Shown: positions 24,958 to 37,900 of the stretch, piece by piece
How positions within the stretch are numbered: position 1 is the stretch's first letter
Layout: each line of letters starts with the position of its first letter
Source: Utricularia gibba
Lineage: Eukaryota > Streptophyta > Magnoliopsida > Lamiales > Lentibulariaceae
Assembly: GCA_002189035.1 (NCBI GenBank)
Contig: NEEC01000002.1
Coordinates: 1-64,000, forward strand
DNA: 64,000 nt
Direction of reading: 5' to 3'
Notes under the pieces: model-generated
What the model was told of the DNA's origin: nothing
The model's input: only the letters and a program-made list of their open reading frames with translations
Databases searched by the model: none
Made by a program: the position numbers and the translations under genes

Positions 24958-25973
24958 CTCGCTGCTATGGACCAGAAGGGGTAGGGGCTAAGGTATGCAC
25001 TCCTGCAGATCTCAAATATTTGTGACTGGCGAAAATGGTCTGAGAAGGAAGTCGTTATTACACACATGCCATTGATGACCAAACATGAAAAAGAGAGTAA
25101 AAACGATGGAAGGTTCGAAACCTCACCCGTTATTTTTGACGCAGTGCTGCGTGGTTTAGGTTGCTTCATTGGTGTAGCCGGCGGCGGCGCAAAAGTCTAA
25201 AAAAAAAAAAATGCCGCTGATGCGTTTCTCTAGTTGGGGCGCAATTTTGAGAAATGCTATCACCTAATGTTTTTCTTTTTTTTTTGGGTGGTTTGGTGTT
25301 AGAAGAAGATCCGGGCATTGATGGCGGGAGGTTAAATAAGTGATTTACTCGCTGTCTCGTCCCACGTTTTGACTGTAGCTATAGTCTCCCAAAGCATTTT
25401 CCACAGTCAAACTCACCTTCGATTAATTCTCTTCAGGTCAAGCTTTCGCCCTTGTCCCTCTATACACGCGGATTTCTTTCTCGGTTTTCCACAGCGTCCT
25501 TCTTGCTCTTAAAGGTGAATTACTGTTATCATCCTAAATCACATTAGATCTTCTGGTTCTTTTTTGCTTCGCGTTTTCCGTGGATTTCCTCCTCTTAACG
25601 GTAAATTCAAATGAATTTTGTTTTCGCTCGCAATTAGGGATGTCGGATTTTTTGTTGATGTCACTTTTGAAGATTCTCCTTCCCGAGTCATCCATGATGC
25701 CGTATACCGTCGAATCTGTTGGGAGTTACAATGATTGAAACACTTGAAAGATTTTTGTTTGACTGACCATGTTATGAATGCAGTAGCGTTACTTCTGTAA
25801 CTCTTCGAATTATTCAAGTGCCTTCAATGTTTGTCAAATTTCCCATATAAAGAAGCGCCTTCTGGATAAATGTATTTCTTTTTCAAGAAAATATTATGAA
25901 TCGTGGGGGATCATCTTCTGACAGTTTTTTTTTTTCATTTATGCTGCGGATGTTTTTAATCCAGCAGCAAATC
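24958..25973. promoter_or_regulatory. Divergent promoter region of the PPR and PTI1-like genes
   Basis: A head-to-head spacer of about 1 kb. It holds A and T homopolymers near 25200 and 25272 and a pyrimidine-rich stretch at 25395-25510 that looks like a leader of the kinase gene. CATATAAA at 25844-25851 is a weak TATA candidate for a late start. No coding sequence is supported. Confidence 0.45.
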
Positions 25974-27651
25974 ATGAGTTGCTTCGGCTGTTGTGATGAT
26001 GGTGACACACATAGGGCTCCTGGTAATCTATCCTATCAGACAAACTATTCTGCTGGTGAGCTATGCATATTTCTTGTCAGGTTTCTTTTCTTGTTAGGAT
26101 GTTTTTGTCTTCGTTAAGCTGAGCAGAGTGTGTATATAGGCAACCCTGCAGGTTATCGAGCCAAGGAGACGGTCCATGAGGATATGCAAGCTATTAACTT
26201 ACAGCCTATTGATGTTCCAGCGCTTTCAGTGGAGGAACTTAAGGATATAACAGATAATTTTGGCCAAGGTTCTTTGATTGGTGAGGGGTCCTATGGGAGG
26301 GTCTATCGTGGTACATTGAAAAGTGGACAGGATGCAGCAATAAAGAAGTTGGATTCTAGCAAGCAGCCAGATCAAGAATTTTTAACACAAGTTTGTCCGC
26401 GCCATTGCCTAAAAATCCTCTGATGATTGAATATTTCAAACCTACTTTGATGATTTTTCCTGACACCGTCTTTCAGGTATCTATGATGTCCCGGATAAGG
26501 TGTGAAAATGTAGTTCAGCTTCTTGGCTATTGTATTGACAGTGGTCTTCGAGTTTTGGCTTATGAGTTTGCTCCAAGAGGGTCTCTGCATGACATGCTGC
26601 ATGGTGGGTCTTTCTCTCTAGTTGGACCTCGGAAATGCTTTCCGTCCTAAATCTTTTTTGGGGAAGAAAATCAGAGTCAAATGTGTAGGCATGCCGGGGG
26701 ATATTGTATGCATAGATTGGTAATCTTTTTTGGGAATGCACAGGACGGAAAGGTGATAAAACCGCAACGCCAGGTCCTGCTTTATCATGGTCCCAAAGAG
26801 TTAAAATTGCTATTGGAGCTGCTAAAGGGCTGGAGTACTTGCATGAAAAGGCACAGCCCCCTAGAATTCATCGTGGCATCAAGTCAAGCAACATCTTACT
26901 TTTCGATGAGGATGTTGCTAAGATTGCAGATTTTGATCTGTCAAACCAAGCCCCCGACATGGCAGCACGACTTCATTCAACTCGTGTTCTTGGGACTTTT
27001 GGCTACCATGCCCCAGAGTATGCTATCCAATATTTTTTTTCATGGCTCTTATCTTTTAGGATAAGCAGTGAAATGTCATGCAGATAAGGTTCTCTTTTTT
27101 CTCTATAAATTGTTTGATTCTTCATTTTGGTCGCAGGTATGCAATGACAGGCCAACTAAGCTTAAAGAGTGATGTCTACAGCTTTGGCGTTGTGCTGCTA
27201 GAACTCTTGACCGGCCGTAAGCCAGTGGATCATACACTGCCGAGGGGACAGCAGAGCCTTGTAACATGGGTAAATAAATCAACCACTTTTGCAAAACGTT
27301 TTCTCTATTTCTTTCTAGCCAACGTTCTGAACAAAAGAGAGCAATTATTAGGCAACCCCTAAGCTGAGTGAGGACAAGGTAAAGCAGTGCGTGGATGCTA
27401 GACTCAATGGAAATTACCCTCCCAAGGCAGTTGCGAAGGCAAGCAGAATTTATTTTCGTTTCATATCGGAATAAGAATTAGGTATTTTTGACTGCGCATT
27501 ATGCATATTCTGAATTGGTTGAGACATAAAACAGATGGCTGCAGTTGCTGCTTTGTGTGTGCAATATGAGGCTGATTTTCGCCCCAACATCAGCATTATA
27601 GTGAATACACTGCAGCCTCTACTGAATACTCGGACCACCCCGCCCAGCTAA
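25974..27651 (+). CDS. PTI1-like receptor-like cytoplasmic kinase lacking the HRD aspartate
   Basis: PTI1-type RLCK-VIII Ser/Thr kinases act below OXI1 and Pto-like kinases and are anchored by N-terminal cysteines. Seven exons (25974-26055, 26140-26390, 26477-26603, 26744-27017, 27137-27269, 27352-27438, 27535-27651) give 356 residues. Start MSCFGCC fits S-acylation. Seen in order: glycine loop [17 protein letters not shown] lysine, Pti1-typical activation-loop DFD in [23 protein letters not shown], and the usual C-lobe [18 protein letters not shown]. The catalytic loop is IHRGIKSSN, so the proton-acceptor aspartate of HRD is glycine; a single A-to-G change at 26876 explains it. Intron 6 (27439-27534) has a GC donor (AAG|GCAAGC). 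By sequence this is a predicted pseudokinase, unless that base is a sequencing error. Confidence 0.92.
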
Positions 27652-28561
27652 ACGGCATTCCTACTTAAATGTAATGAACATGGGTGAAAGCAGAAGGCTG
27701 GCTCTTCAGGATATTCCGTGCGGTGTGATTTGTGTTCCTGCATATCTTTATTTACCCGTGGTGTTCGAAATTGAGCGCTCGTTCTTTAATGGACCATGGG
27801 GGACCAGGTGGAGTTGCCATATTTCATGTCTGTAAGGCATAGTGCCCTCTACATCATATCTCTTTCATTGAGCGATAAAAGATGTGAACCCCCACGAAAA
27901 CGCTTCATATTCATCAAATTTTATGTGCTCACTGCACTGAAGCCAACCCAACCACAGAATCAGTTGCGCCCATATTTATGGTTAAAAAACACAGTTGTGT
28001 CAGTCTCATGATGTTTCTACGTTCGGCTGTAGCCTGGCTGAGACTGAACAATGATTGAGCGAACTTCTTTGAGAACAAACGTTCACTATGGATATAGTGA
28101 AGCAGTCTTTCAATACAGTAACCTCCTTGTCGTCTGAGTAGGAGTCAATCCAGGGATACCCCAATATTTCGAGTATTAGGATTCCCTATCTATCATAACA
28201 TGTAATAATAAGAGAAGAAGAAAAAAAGTCACAGACCATGCAAGTAAAAAATTAAAACTTTGAAGATCATATTGATTTAGGGAAAATGGAAAGATGTAAA
28301 ATTTGGGATTCCAAAGTCGTACAGTCAAATAAAGTTGGGATCCACGAAAACTAAACTGGATCCAAAAGCCACAGAAGAAATATGACAACGTGTAGCTGAA
28401 TGCTATAAAAACGTCAGCATAAGAGACTGAGTGATTCACAATGGCTATTCGAGATTCTAATTTTGCTTTCAAACTATGAAGACATTCGCAAGCTTCCAGG
28501 AGTACTTTTATTTTTGCCCCGGTAGGACACGGTCTCATATGGTTTTTGGCAACTGACGTAC
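27652..28561. other. Intergenic spacer and decayed end of the SNARE relic
   Basis: This is the 3' flank of the kinase gene plus the place where the last exon of the minus-strand NPSN relic should lie. I searched for the conserved membrane anchor of NPSN proteins and did not find it. The 120-codon minus frame at 28176-28538 matches nothing. Confidence 0.5.
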
Positions 28562-29862
28562 CTGCCTATAGATTTCCCTCACAAGCTGATGCCTTTTTAA
28601 GGGAAAACAGCATAGTGTCCAAGTCATTCACGATACAACGCATTCGCTCTGTCTACAGTGAATTGGAATAAATAAAACACCAATTAGTAGAAATGGAATA
28701 TCAGAAGACACTACGGTGAAGCTAGCACACATCAAGATGGTTTGTGACTCCATTCCAATGGTCAACTATCCAATCATTCAAGTATGTCTAGTAGGGGAAC
28801 CCGGTTATAATATATAAAAAAAAAGAAAATTTACAGGATATAACCTGATGCCACCTTAACATTCTCATCAGCAATTGGCTCTGAAGCACCATTAACCACA
28901 TCAAACATTTCAACCCTTTTATTTCCAAGCGTGCTTATATAGCTTCACCACCAAATGAGAGAACATGCAACTACGTGAAAAGAGAAAACAAACCAAGAAG
29001 CAAAAATAAATAAAAAATAAAGATGAGAAGGATGTAGTTAGAGTAAAGAATTATCCGCATTCTAATTTAGAGTTATTCATCCAATAAATCAGCGACATCA
29101 GAAAACACAAAGATAGGGAAAATGAAATCATTTGTGTTTCATTATATGCATTCTCCTTGCTAACAAAAGAAATGGAGAAACAAACTTACGTTTTCCTTAA
29201 GCTAACATACGAATTCAACTCTTTGATCTGCACAAGAGAACTGCATCATGACGACGTAGAAGATAAAACAAGGTGCTGGTTAAGATGCATCTCCTACCCT
29301 TCGAGAGTTATGCCACAAAGAAATTAATCATATAATATTGACACAACTAAATATATCAAAACTCCAACAAGTCAATAGAAGGTTGCAACCCTAAGTCAAT
29401 TCATTGAACATTGTCCATTACCAGTGCTCTTAGGCGAAGGGGGTTTAACCAGCAAAACATATTTTCATACTCCAGAAACACTCCAAGCCCTTACTTCTTG
29501 GTAGGCTATGTTAATAATGCAGAATTATGAGAACTGCAGATATAATTGTTTTCTTTGAGAAACTCAAAAAGGAATAAGAAAGACGAGTTCATCGAGACAT
29601 TTCATCATAATAAAGGGACAAACCAATGTATGCACACACTAGATGAATCATTAATGAAAATTAAAATTTTTTGAACAAAATCTATTATCTTCTGGATCTC
29701 TGAGGAGCGCCGTTTCTTGATACACGCAACTACTTGAAAAAGCAATATTACAAGTTTTCAAGTTTTCCATAGAATCTTTTTCCTCATTTAGCAGCTTGTT
29801 AACCTCCGGAGGGTACCTAGTCTCCCTAGTCCCTAATTTCAGAATCGGAATCCTTGGTCAAT
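28562..29862 (-). pseudogene. NPSN: Novel plant SNARE (NPSN11/13-like) pseudogene
   Basis: NPSN proteins are plant Qb-SNAREs acting in membrane fusion and cell-plate formation. Four decayed exons remain. At 29862-29768 the stretch around PPEVNKLLNEEKDSM carries two TAG stops and an indel upstream of it, and its donor reads GA instead of GT. At 29227-29190 IKELNSYVSLRKT is intact with a GTAAGT donor. At 28942-28845 YISTLGNKRVEMFD through ENVKVAS is intact. At about 28648-28562 IVNDLDTMLFSLKKAS is followed by a two-base deletion before LVREIYRQ. The first exons, the SNARE exon between the third and fourth blocks and the membrane anchor were not found. Retained introns show it is not a processed copy. 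It sits just downstream of the PTI1-like gene, where Arabidopsis order predicts an NPSN gene. Confidence 0.88.
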
Positions 29863-30876
29863 CTGCAAACTTTGACATCAGAATCCATCAAAGGTATCTA
29901 AATTACGAAAAAAAGAATAGGCTTTAGAAAATGGCATCTAAAGGAAGGAGTTAATCCTAAAAGAAACAAGCATATCATCAGTACCAACACCAAATCTGAG
30001 TCATGATTTCCCAGCACCGAGTCAGTGTAGAATCAAAAGGAAGAGGAATTCAGTAGAAGCGATAAGAGAGATCCACCAGTGAGACGTAATGCAAAACTAA
30101 ATCAGCTCGTTAAGAAATGTAAATCCTCACTTTAAGATGAAACAGAAACGGATGAACAATAGCGATAAAGAATTCCAATTAGCTAATCCACAGAAAAAGC
30201 ATAGGGAAGTATGTTGAAAAGTCATAGCAACCTCCCAGCCGGGCATCCCGTAGGTCGTCGCTTCTCCTTCCATATATAAGGATTGAGAAGAAAGCGGCGC
30301 CGGCAGAAGAAAAGATGTCGCTCACAGAACGGCGCATGAAAGAATTTGATGCAGTTGCCCCTCGCCAAAGACATAAGAAACAAACAACAGGATCCAACCA
30401 AGCGACAGCCCCTGTGAAGAAGAGGAATGCCGGAAAATGAGATCAGATATATCGAGGGAAAGCGAAGGCTGAGATTTGGAATTTGGCGGTCGGAGATACG
30501 AGGGAGGGAGGCAGGGAAGTGTCCGCGGACAGTACAATTTAATTATATTTTATTAAAGTGATTCTCGAAGAGTCGAAATTTTTCGTTGAAGTCGTGTTCA
30601 AAGTGTGCATTTAATAAGAATGCGCGACGTTTATTGGGATGCGTGGGCCCCTTCGTCTAGTCTAGTTTTTTTTCTTTTTCTTTTTTTGAATAATTTTGTT
30701 TGCCATAATGAGGAGGTTCGCCTGGTTCTGGTCTGGTGGCGAGAAGCTAGTTAGAGAGGCACGCCCGCCCGATGACATAGCGTCGCCGCCAGTTGCAGCG
30801 TTGCTAAAAATTCTCTCTGGGTCTTGAGTTGACTTACTACGCTGCGATTGCTTCACGTTGCCTTACCTGAACGTCA
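29863..30876. other. Intergenic spacer
   Basis: It lies between the SNARE relic (minus) and PDK (plus) and may contain the former promoter and first exon of the relic, though no coding match could be found. GT-rich and T-rich stretches near 30660 precede the PDK leader. The minus frames at 30179-30537 and a 41-codon plus frame at 30315 look accidental. Confidence 0.5.
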
Positions 30877-32352
30877 ATGGCGGCTGCAAAGAGGAGCGCT
30901 ATGTTGGGGCTTATGGAGGAAATCCACAAATGGGGCGCCATGAAGCCGAACGGCGTGACCCTTCGCTCTATGTTAGAATTCGGTGGCTCACCGCATCTCC
31001 TCCACTCCTCACACTTCCTTCACCATGAGCTGCCGATAAGGATCGCTCGCCGTGTTATCGAACTCGACTCCCTTCCTTACGGCTTGGATCGTAAATCCCC
31101 CGTCCTAAGGGTCGTACTCTCTCCTCTCTTTCGCTTTTCATTCATCCTAGTGAATGACTGGAGAATACTCTTGTGTTTCTAGGTGAAGGACTGGTACTTG
31201 GAATCTTTCCGTGACCTTAGATCCTTTCCTCTTGTTAAAGATGACGCTGACGAGCTGGAGTTCACACAGATGATTAAGCGCCTTAAAGTTAGAAGCAACA
31301 ACGTCGTACCCATGATGGCTCTGGGAGTACACCAGTTGAAGAAGGATCTGAATTGTATGCATGTCTATGAGGAATTGGGTGAAATTCACGAGTTTTTAGA
31401 TCGATTTTGTATATCTAGGATTGGGATTTGCATGCTCATTGGTAAGTGATCAAGTCCCCCTATCTCTCTCAACTTCATTAATATGCCGCTTTAATCTGTA
31501 TGTGTGTTGATTCACGGGAGCTCAGGGCAGCATCTGGCCTTGCACGATCCAAATCCGCCTCCTGATTCTGTAGGCTGTATTCATACAAAGATGTCACCTG
31601 TAGAGGTTGCAAAATGTGCTGCCGAAGATGCCCGTGCTATTTGCTTCCGTCACTATGGCACTTCACCCGACATTAGTATACACGGCAATCCTGGGTTCAC
31701 ATTTCCGTAAGTGACAATTTTGTTTTTCTTAGACAACAATCCCTTGTACCTCCGTGGCACACGCATTCTTTAATGGTCGCAGTTATGTATCTTCACACTT
31801 GCATTTGATGGTCTATGAATTGGTAAAGAATTCGCTGCGAGCTGTTCAAGAGAAATTCATGGACTCTGAAAAGGTTCCTCCTCCTGTCAACATAGTAGTA
31901 GCAGATGGACTGGAGGATGTCACCATAAAGGCTGGTTTTCGCTTTTCAAGCAGCTTCTGTTTTACACGTCTGTGTGATGGCATCTAATTACAAACCCTCC
32001 ATCTTTCATAGATATCTGATGAAGGCGGTGGCATACCTAGAAGCGGCCTTCCTAGACTCTTCACTTACCTCTACACTACAGCAAACAGCCCCCTGCATGA
32101 GCAGTCTGAATGTGATGTTGGAACATCACCAATCATGGCTGGATATGGGTTTGGCCTCCCTACAATACGCTTGTACGCAAGATATTTCGGTGGAGATCTG
32201 CAGATTATATCCATGGAAGGATACGGTAAATTCTTAGCCTATTGATAAATGGGCTCTGCATTTCGACAAGCGCTCATGTTTCTCCTGTTACAGGTACAGA
32301 TGCGTACCTTCACTTGTCCCGGCTGGGAGATGCACAGGAGCCACTTCCTTGA
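30877..32352 (+). CDS. PDK: Mitochondrial pyruvate dehydrogenase kinase
   Basis: Phosphorylates and inactivates the E1-alpha subunit of the mitochondrial pyruvate dehydrogenase complex. It has a histidine-kinase-like fold but modifies serine. Six exons (30877-31110, 31183-31441, 31526-31706, 31783-31930, 32012-32225, 32294-32352) close to 1095 bases, 364 residues, the normal plant length. The regulatory helical domain includes RDLRSFP and [12 protein letters not shown]. The GHKL ATP site shows the N box [14 protein letters not shown], the G1 box [12 protein letters not shown] and the G2 box [21 protein letters not shown], followed by the C-terminal [13 protein letters not shown]. Intron 4 (31931-32011) must start with GC (AAG|GCTGGT) to keep frame; this donor is weaker than the other GC donors in the window. 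Confidence 0.95.
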
Positions 32353-32698
32353 TAACTAATGCTACTGAAAAACTAGCAAATCAAGGAAAAAAAACCTTCA
32401 TTTTCGTCCTACGCCAGAAGAAATATACTGCAGAATTACACTGCAAGGAATGTATTGTATAGATAAACTTATTCAGATCAACAGTGCATATAAAAACCCA
32501 ACTTCACATGGCTCGAAAACAAACAAGTGATCTAATTTTTACCATTAAGGCAGCTTTGAAGTGCTAGCAAAACCGAATGGATGACCAGTAAAATTACAAA
32601 AAGCATGCGAAGCACAGATCCTACGAAGATACGAGTGCAGCTGGTTCATTTCAAATCTTATATGGTGTCACGATGTAAAAGCTGAAGGTCCAGCAACT
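32353..32698. other. Tail-to-tail 3' flanks
   Basis: 346 bases between the stop codons of PDK (plus) and FCF2 (minus), AT-rich and without coding features. Both genes must end transcription here, so their 3' ends may overlap. Confidence 0.6.
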
Positions 32699-34009
32699 TC
32701 AGCGACTTCTCTTTTTTCCACGTTTCATTGGCTTTTTTACCTTCCACTTAGCCACCCCAGCAGGACGGTTCTTTTCTTCGATCTCTTGAACCTTGCGCTT
32801 CCTGCATATAGAAAACATGCAATGCTCAGCCACCATACCAATCATTGCTGAGTGTCATCATTGCTTAGACTGAACAGAAACTTTGAGACATTCTTTCCAC
32901 CTTACATACCTATATTCATAAAGCATACGATCAGAAAGCAGCTCATCGGCAAGTGTAGTTCTCCTCTCCTTCTTAGTAAGTCGGGCAGAGTAGAAGTCTG
33001 CTGCAGACTCTATGACAGTACCCACCTGAAAAATATCAAACTTGAAGGTTATTTTCTAAGAACATAAAACTAGAAAATTGTGGGTTAGTTTTTACCTGGA
33101 AATACTTCGGAAGCGCCTTCGACTTAGAATCTCCCTTCTTATAATGTCGTTTTGGATCTATGACGCTTCTCAACTGTAAAATGTATCAAGAAGACTTAGA
33201 ATTAACAGCCACAATAAATTAAATAAGCTGAGCTAACAAGCTTCACCATAACAAGAAATGCCAATACTCATTAAAAGGCCTTTCAAATATCAGACTGCCA
33301 TTTCAAGAACACCCACACGCATGAATGGCTAAAGGAAATGTCATCATCAAAATCATTGGACAGTGTTCAAATGTGCAAACCTTAATGACTCAGAAGTACT
33401 AAAATAATATATTCAAATATGTTTATCATCGGTTCGCGAACTTCCATGCATTAAACAAAAACAAAACTGAGTTTCCGTTGGTGCACAGAGAAAAGAAAAC
33501 TCTTTCAATGCAACGAAAGTTGTCACAAGAAGCACCAATGAACCATATTCATCCCTATTGAAAAAAACGGCCAGGTAACTGTTGCAACATAGAAATTTTC
33601 AATCTCTTAGCACGCGTATCAAGAGGACCTTCAAGAGCTCGAGATCTTTTTTCAGTTCGGGTGTGATCGTTTGGGCAGGCATATCAAACCTACAGCAAGA
33701 AAGCGTACTTTCAGGCTTTTAGCCGATCAAACCAATACTCAACACGCAAACAAAAACCAATACCCTGAACCCTAAAAAAGATTACCAATTCTTGCCGGAA
33801 GTGTCTTTGACTTGTTTCTTCATATATTTGTTCAGTTTCTTGGGTTCATTGGGGGGTAGAAACAGGCCTTCGACGAGCTCTGTACTAGGTCTATAAAGCA
33901 AAGAGTTTTCCCCTTTGCCAGCGGCACGATGGTTCTCCTTGGTGGGAGGAAAAAGGTCCAATTTCGGTTTCCAGAAAAGAAGCGTATTATCCTCCTTGCT
34001 CTCCGGCAT
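32699..34009 (-). CDS. FCF2: FCF2-type pre-rRNA processing protein
   Basis: Nucleolar factor of the Fcf2 domain family (yeast Fcf2, animal DNTTIP2), needed for early pre-18S rRNA cleavage in the small-subunit processome. Five exons (34009-33786, 33689-33629, 33173-33096, 33025-32910, 32801-32699) give 582 bases, 193 residues. The Fcf2 domain covers roughly residues 70-170 and includes WFDMPAQTITPELKKDLELL, RSVIDPKRHYKKGD and LPKYFQVGTVIESAADFYSARLTKKERR. It ends with ADELLSDRMLYEYRKRKVQEIEE. The C-terminus is very basic (KWKVKKPMKRGKKRSR), fitting a nucleolar signal. Frame and splice sites are intact. Confidence 0.93.
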
Positions 34010-34946
34010 CGTTTGTAAACCAGAATTCTACCCAATTCCTGAATCCCGATGCCCCTATGACGACGAACGGAGAGTGGTGTCGGCTGTGCTCCGGCCCAGA
34101 ACTGGGGGTTCCGTGGATATATAGAAGCACATGGATATATAAATGTAATTGATAAAGGGTGAAATAGTAAATACCCCCAAAAGATTTTCTGTATACAGAT
34201 TACAGAATTGTGCCCTCAAATGCTGAAAAATTATAAAATGCCTATAAATTTTACGAAAATGTGCAAGTGGCCCATAGTGGGGTCCGTTCAGCAGCAATGC
34301 ATGATGGCCAAGGATTGCACCATACACTTGTGTCAATTTATACCCTTTCTTGGAATTAATTCTCTGTCGTAAAAGAAAACCTCATTTGAATAATAAAACT
34401 ACACCCATTTTATAAAATCTTCAACCCAGTCTTTTTACGTGTGACGAGCTATGTTAAACAAAATAGAGTCAGTGGTTAGTAATAATAATGATTATGTTGA
34501 CACATATTTTATTTAGGGACATCGTTCTTCTGGGGCGTGGTGCGAGATTGGCTACTCATGCCCCAAAACGTGACTGGACTCGACTGCCCTCGAGTTATTC
34601 TATTGCTCTTCATTTCCCTCTTTTTTTGGGGTATACGGCAGAGACTTACACCTCGGTGGGGCGCACATACGAAGTCTCTCTATTACCACCACCACCGCCC
34701 ACAACCCAAAACGCTGCTTCCATTCTCCAAAGTTGTACATACCGGAGGGGGGGGTTTGCTGCTTCTCCATAATCGGCGGTCGGCTTGTCTTCTAAACCCT
34801 AGGGAAACTCCCGACGGGAAAATTAACTACAGCTGCCTATTGAGGGGGCGGGGCCTATCGTTTTTCCGTAGGGTTCTGATATCCGCACCATTGGGGATTT
34901 TATTTTTTCAGGGTCATAGGATTAAGGGGGTTAGGAATCTTGTAAC
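34010..34946. promoter_or_regulatory. Divergent promoter region of FCF2 and the HUA2-like gene
   Basis: About 0.9 kb between gene starts pointing apart. The last 300 bases are G-rich and hold a G9 run at 34745-34753. The frames at 34488-35001 overlap the leader of the HUA2-like gene and show no family resemblance. Confidence 0.45.
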
Positions 34947-37900
34947 ATGGCTCCAGGCCGGAGGCGTGGAGCGAGGGGGTCTGGAACGAAGAGGGAATTA
35001 AGTTTGGGGATCTTGTGCTCGCCAAAGTCAAGGGTTTTCCTGCTTGGCCGGCAAGGGTATCTTTTTAGTTGCTTAAATTCAATTGTTTCAGTTTCCGTTT
35101 GTAATCGGCATTCTTTCAACCGATTTTTTCATGCGGACAATCTGTTCGTCTCATATTTTTTCATCTAGATGACCTGCAATTTTCGGAACATCATTCAGTT
35201 TCTCGTTTGGTTGTAGTTCTGAGAATCATTCAGTTTTATTTTATATTGTTTAAATCTGTGTGTGCCTTGATTATGTTATGTTCTGCTCAGTGCTATTGAA
35301 TTATGGGTCTAGAATCATTTTCATCTCTGTCTCCTGAGTATTGAGAGTGATAATCTTTCATGCATTGTGAAGTTAATATATAACCGTATACGTTTTTCCA
35401 TGGATGAAAGCTGAATTTTGTGGTTTTCTCTCCTGGGTTATCTTCGTTGCATATCTGATATCTCAAGTTATCTGATTGACCCAATGATCACCTCCTGTTG
35501 CATAATACCGTGAATAATTATTTTTCTCTAGATTAGTAGACCTGAAGACTGGGAGAAAACCCCCGATCCTAAAAAGCACTTTGTGTATTTCTTCGGAACA
35601 CAAGAAATGTAAGCAGTTCCACCCTTTCTATTCCACATAGGCTATCATTCCTGTCCCTGTTACACATTGTTTGACATGCTATGTCTTGCCTAAAAAGAAA
35701 AAAAATCTATATCCTACTTTGGGTTTACTCATTATATTTCTTTTGGTACTAGAATACTTGTATCCGTACAAGAACGATTAGATTGTTATAGATTTTGTTC
35801 TTATTTTCTTTTTTTCTCCAGAGGTTTTGTGGCCCCGGCAGACATTCAGGAATTCACCCATGAAGTTAAAAATAAGTTGTGTGATCGAGGCAAGGTTAAA
35901 ACTGCAAAATACTTTGACCAAGCGTTAAGGCAAATATGCGAGGAATTTGAGAAATTGCATCCTCCAAATTTGAGAAACGGGAGAAATTCTGGTTCTTCAC
36001 AGATTCCTGCGTCAGATGCAGATTCTGTTGATCAAGCAATGAATAAGGATAATGTAGTCGTTGAACAGAATGGAGGTGATGTTCAAGGACTAAACCTAGT
36101 TGAAGAAGTATCACAATCTATGGATCTGGCTTCTGCATTGGAAAATTCCTCCCAAAATCAATGTGTGGAGACAGAAGATTCTGATAAGAATGTGGATGGA
36201 TCTCCTGTTGATGCAGTAGGTGAAAAGAAGAATGGCCAGAAGTCTGTGATGGCCAAAAATAAAAAAGGGAAAACCAAAGGGGAAAAGAGCCGAAATATGA
36301 GTCCCACTGCTTCTGGGAAAATTTTGCGAAAAAAGGCTTCTCCTGCAAAATCTTATGCAAATGCTAGTAATGATAAAACTGAAGATAAGTTGGTGGCTGG
36401 TGATATTCGAGGGACTGCCAGTGAGGAGTATAAGGTCATGACGAGGAGGAAGATGAACTCAAAGGTTCCCAAATCAGATGATATAAAGGATCAAGTCCGC
36501 ATGAGCAGGGCTACAAATGCCGTTGATGAGAAAATGGCTAGCACAGATTCTAAAACCTCAATTTCTGTGAAACTCCATTTGTCGTCTGTGGAGACAAGTG
36601 CCTATGATTCGAAGGGTTCTATTAATGAAGGTAATCTCCCACCTGCGAAACGCCATCATCATGTAATGGAGGCAGCACCGAGTGCTGTTGAGAGTTCTGG
36701 TATGAAATCTGTGACATCAGCAGTGCCTAAAGTTAACCTAATGCATCCTGAGAAGGTTCAATCTCCAGTTTTTCAGTTGCCAAAAAAACGTAGGGCAGTA
36801 CGTTTGTGTGACACAGATGATGATGAATTACCTAAAACCCCAGTTCATGGAGGTTCAACAGGCAAAAGTATGTCTCAGGCATCAGATCCAAAACACAAAA
36901 AAGTTAGGCACCTTGAAAATTCTTCTCATCCTCATGTGGTCTCTAGAAAATCAGAAACTATTTCCTTTGGGGCAAGAGAACAGACCCGGTCTCGTGATGT
37001 TTTTAATCACCGATTATCCCCAGCTGGTCAGCGTGCTGCTGAGAAAAAGAGTAAAGAGTCATCAGTTTCAGTGATGCAGTTAGAAAAAAAAACCCCTGTA
37101 GATGCCAAAGAAGTTGTTTCTTCCAAGTTGTCTTCCCCTCAGTCCCTTGGAGTAACAATGCAATGTGAGGAACAGAAGATAAAAAGTTCTGATATGCCAC
37201 TTGATAATATTTCTCAAAAGGGGACTCCTGGAAAAGATGACAGTGGGCATGCAAAGAGCCAAGTACCAGCTTCGATTGATAACCAGTCTCACATTAAAAA
37301 GGATAGGCCATCTTATTTGAGTGATCCCATAATCTCATTAGGTGAAAGGTAACCTGCACAAATTTATCAGGATGGAATGATGATTTGAATTTATCTATGA
37401 TACCGTTTCTGACATTAGATCTTGTCCTTTCTCAGGTTTGGAGATCCCAAAGATGTCAAAACAAGGTATATGACTGGTTCACAAATATCAGACTCTGTCA
37501 TGTCCATGAAGCATTTAATTGCTGCAGCTCAGGAAAGAAAGAGACAAGCACGCACCCTGAACTCTTATGGATACCCATTTCTGTTATTCCCTGATCCTGA
37601 GATGGCCAGAAATAGCCCTAGCTCTTCACCTGCAATCCAAGCAACCGAGCCTGGGTGTATATCACAGCATAACATTCAAGGGCCCATTCCAGCATTTCCA
37701 GAATGTGATGTGCAGCAGTACTCATCCACTGATCAAAATGTTAATGAAGAGCTTGATGACAAGAGAATCAACTCAGGGAACCATGGTACGGGAAGTACTC
37801 TAAGTGGTGATACCGAGGCTTCAGTTGCGCGTGATGCTTTTGAAGGTATGATTGAGACTCTCTCAAGGACCAAGGAAAGTATTGGGCGTGCAACTCGTCA

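Noticed and set aside
24272-24991. 239-codon plus frame
   Set aside because: It is antisense to the EMB2750-like gene and its intron, and has no family motif.
30315-30440. Plus frame MSLTERRMKEFDAVAPRQRH of about 41 codons
   Set aside because: Short, without similarity, and inside the presumed flank of a decayed gene; likely chance.
30179-30537. Minus frames containing SVSDIFSSAGAAFF, considered as the first exon of the NPSN relic
   Set aside because: The resemblance to the NPSN start is only the three residues DIF. No further alignment or matching donor phase could be found.
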